Below are positions 15,580 to 16,437 of a stretch of 16,437 bases of DNA, in pieces. The stretch is from the NCBI GenBank assembly GCA_949935895.1, contig CATLGL010000019.1:1-16437 (forward strand), written 5' to 3'. Position 1 is the stretch's first letter; the number at the start of each line of letters is the position of its first letter. Origin of the DNA: an uncultured Clostridia bacterium (GTDB lineage: Bacteria; Bacillota; Clostridia; TANB77; CAG-508). The notes beneath the pieces were generated by a model that was not told the origin of the DNA, made no database searches, and was given only the letters and a program-made list of their open reading frames with translations. The position numbers and the translations under genes are program-made.

Positions 15580-16433
15580 CTATCCCATTTTATCATATTC
15601 TTCTCTTAATCCCATAATAGCTGTATTTCTTCCTGCTGCTTTATTTTGTGCTCGATAAGAATGCAAGTTATCACTATGGCATACTGTACAAATTTCACTA
15701 TCTATGATATTATGCTTTAATAATCCCATTTCTAACATTAAATTTTCATTGATTTTTGTTGTATCAATATGATACTTTTCCTCTTCTTGTACCATACCTG
15801 TATAGGTTATGATTTGGTCAATTTCCTTCATATTGCTATATTGTTTTTTAAAGTCTTGTGCTACTTTTTTTCCTACTTCAAAATGGCACTTATGAATATG
15901 TGGACCAAACAAACAAAGTATATCTTTTGGTTGGCACTCATATTCTTCTATCATTCTTTTTACTGCAATTCTTCCAATTCCTTTTAATGTTCCTTGCCAA
16001 CCGAGAATGAATATTTCCGAATTACTTTTTTAACAGGATCATATAAGTAAATTGGTGTACAATCTGCATAACTTAAAGAAAAAGCTATATGTTTTTGATT
16101 TGTAATTAATCCATCCACTTTCATTAATTCTTTTGGAAAAATGGTAATATTATTATATGGCATTTTTACCGATTTTATTACATCCGTATGGTCTTGATAT
16201 GGGCGTAATATCGTTTGTTTTGGTATTTGTAAAGCCTTTGCCAATATGGTATAATTGGTATCAACTATGTCCTTTTTTTCTTCATATGTATCGTTTCCTG
16301 CTATATTAAAATCATTCGCTTTTAACGTATAGCAATGAACAATCTCTGGATATTCTAATAATCTACGAAATTGCAAAAACTCTATTCCATCTTTTCTTTG
16401 ATGTATTATCATTTTATTTGATAAGTCCTTCAT
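15580..16433 (-). CDS. pgeF: PgeF/YfiH-type multicopper-oxidase-like protein, read through two +1 shifts at CGG
   Basis: Family formerly called laccase-domain or polyphenol oxidase YfiH; members act as zinc-dependent purine nucleoside phosphorylases/deaminases and, in E. coli, as a peptidoglycan editing factor. Counting from ATG 16433, the ligands are H82 (PYQDHTDVI), C125 (YADCTPIYLY) and H142 (VIGNIHSGWQGT); the C-terminal signature SYRAQNKAAGRNTAIMGL is present. Two in-frame CGG codons, at 16019-16017 and 16003-16001, must both be skipped. Unshifted, the chain ends at 15984; shifting only once also runs into a stop. With both, the product has 283 residues, the usual length. H142 lies between the two shifts. 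Only 4 bases precede the start; ATG at 16412 (MIIHQRKDG) is an alternative, and the true start could lie beyond the edge. Confidence 0.9.
16001..16003 (-). other. In-frame CGG, second +1 shift site (pgeF)
   Basis: After the first shift the frame reads CAT TCT CGG TTG; skipping the C gives CAT TCT GGT TGG CAA GGA, the conserved HSGWxG. The tetranucleotide is CGGT, so the fourth base is not restricted to A or G. Confidence 0.9.
16017..16019 (-). other. In-frame CGG, first +1 shift site (pgeF)
   Basis: Codon 139 reads ATT CGG AAA TAT; skipping the C gives ATT GGA AAT ATT CAT TCT, i.e. IGNIHS, with the conserved glycine and the catalytic histidine. The tetranucleotide is CGGA. Only 16 bases separate it from the second site. 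Confidence 0.9.
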
Positions 16434-16437
16434 ATAC

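Noticed and set aside
2828..16019. Random sequencing or assembly indels
   Set aside because: The sites are not homopolymer runs, all are the same base before GG in the same codon phase on the coding strand, and 17 out-of-frame CGG triplets in genes are clean. A systematic artefact still cannot be excluded without reads, so this is rejected only provisionally.
7569..16433. leuS, udg and pgeF as pseudogenes
   Set aside because: Each is intact apart from a C before a GGN codon, all catalytic motifs are preserved, and leuS is essential. Independent decay would not choose the same in-frame CGG in every case.
1..16437. CRISPR array, tRNA genes, insertion sequences or prophage
   Set aside because: No regularly spaced repeats, no cloverleaf with a conserved TTCGA arm, and no transposase or phage proteins were found. 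In particular, no unusual tRNA-Gly is encoded in this window.

Overview
The window is AT-rich, with Clostridia-like coding. It carries endospore-formation genes (SpoIVFA/SpoIVFB pair, YyaC), Gram-positive Shine-Dalgarno sites and an LPXTG surface protein. The source is most likely an uncultured low-GC, spore-forming Firmicute of class Clostridia; the exact lineage cannot be read from the sequence.

Layout. Positions 1-6145 are a minus-strand run: orphan HicB-like protein, HD-domain hydrolase, DNA topoisomerase III (topB), a small V-ATPase-F-like protein, the YyaC sporulation protein, a 115-residue membrane-tailed protein, and the spoIVFA-spoIVFB pair (spoIVFB is cut by the window edge). At 6258-7421 lies an LPXTG surface protein (minus), divergent from leuS (7569-9960, plus). 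A 524-base gap with a strong terminator follows, then an unknown HExxH protein (10485-11588, plus) and a candidate structured RNA with a convergent terminator. From 11808 on, everything is on the minus strand: a GltD-like flavin oxidoreductase behind a DUF5662-like protein, then a pgeF - S66 LD-carboxypeptidase - family 4/5 uracil-DNA glycosylase cluster.

The main result is a decoding anomaly. Five genes (V-ATPase-F-like, topB, leuS, udg and pgeF, the last twice) contain an in-frame CGG codon, and at each one the protein makes sense only if the C is skipped and reading resumes on GGN. I scanned the sense strand of every gene. All 6 in-frame CGG triplets are such +1 sites, and none of the 17 out-of-frame CGG triplets inside genes is associated with a frame change. 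CGG is never used as ordinary arginine here, whereas AGA, AGG, CGT, CGC and CGA are. At four sites the residue recovered is a conserved family glycine (LeuRS before its HIGH motif, UDG motif 1, and two in the PgeF active site). The simplest reading is that CGGN is decoded as one glycine, either as a four-base codon read by an altered tRNA-Gly or by +1 frameshifting at an unassigned CGG. leuS is essential and pgeF needs two shifts around its catalytic histidine, so decay is a poor explanation. Systematic assembly error must still be excluded with reads, the whole genome and proteomics.

Secondary points are two hairpins that overlap the ribosome-binding sites of consecutive sporulation-cluster genes, a rod-shaped RNA candidate at 11605-11720, an oxidoreductase whose good Shine-Dalgarno points to an ATA codon, and an HicB without a HicA.
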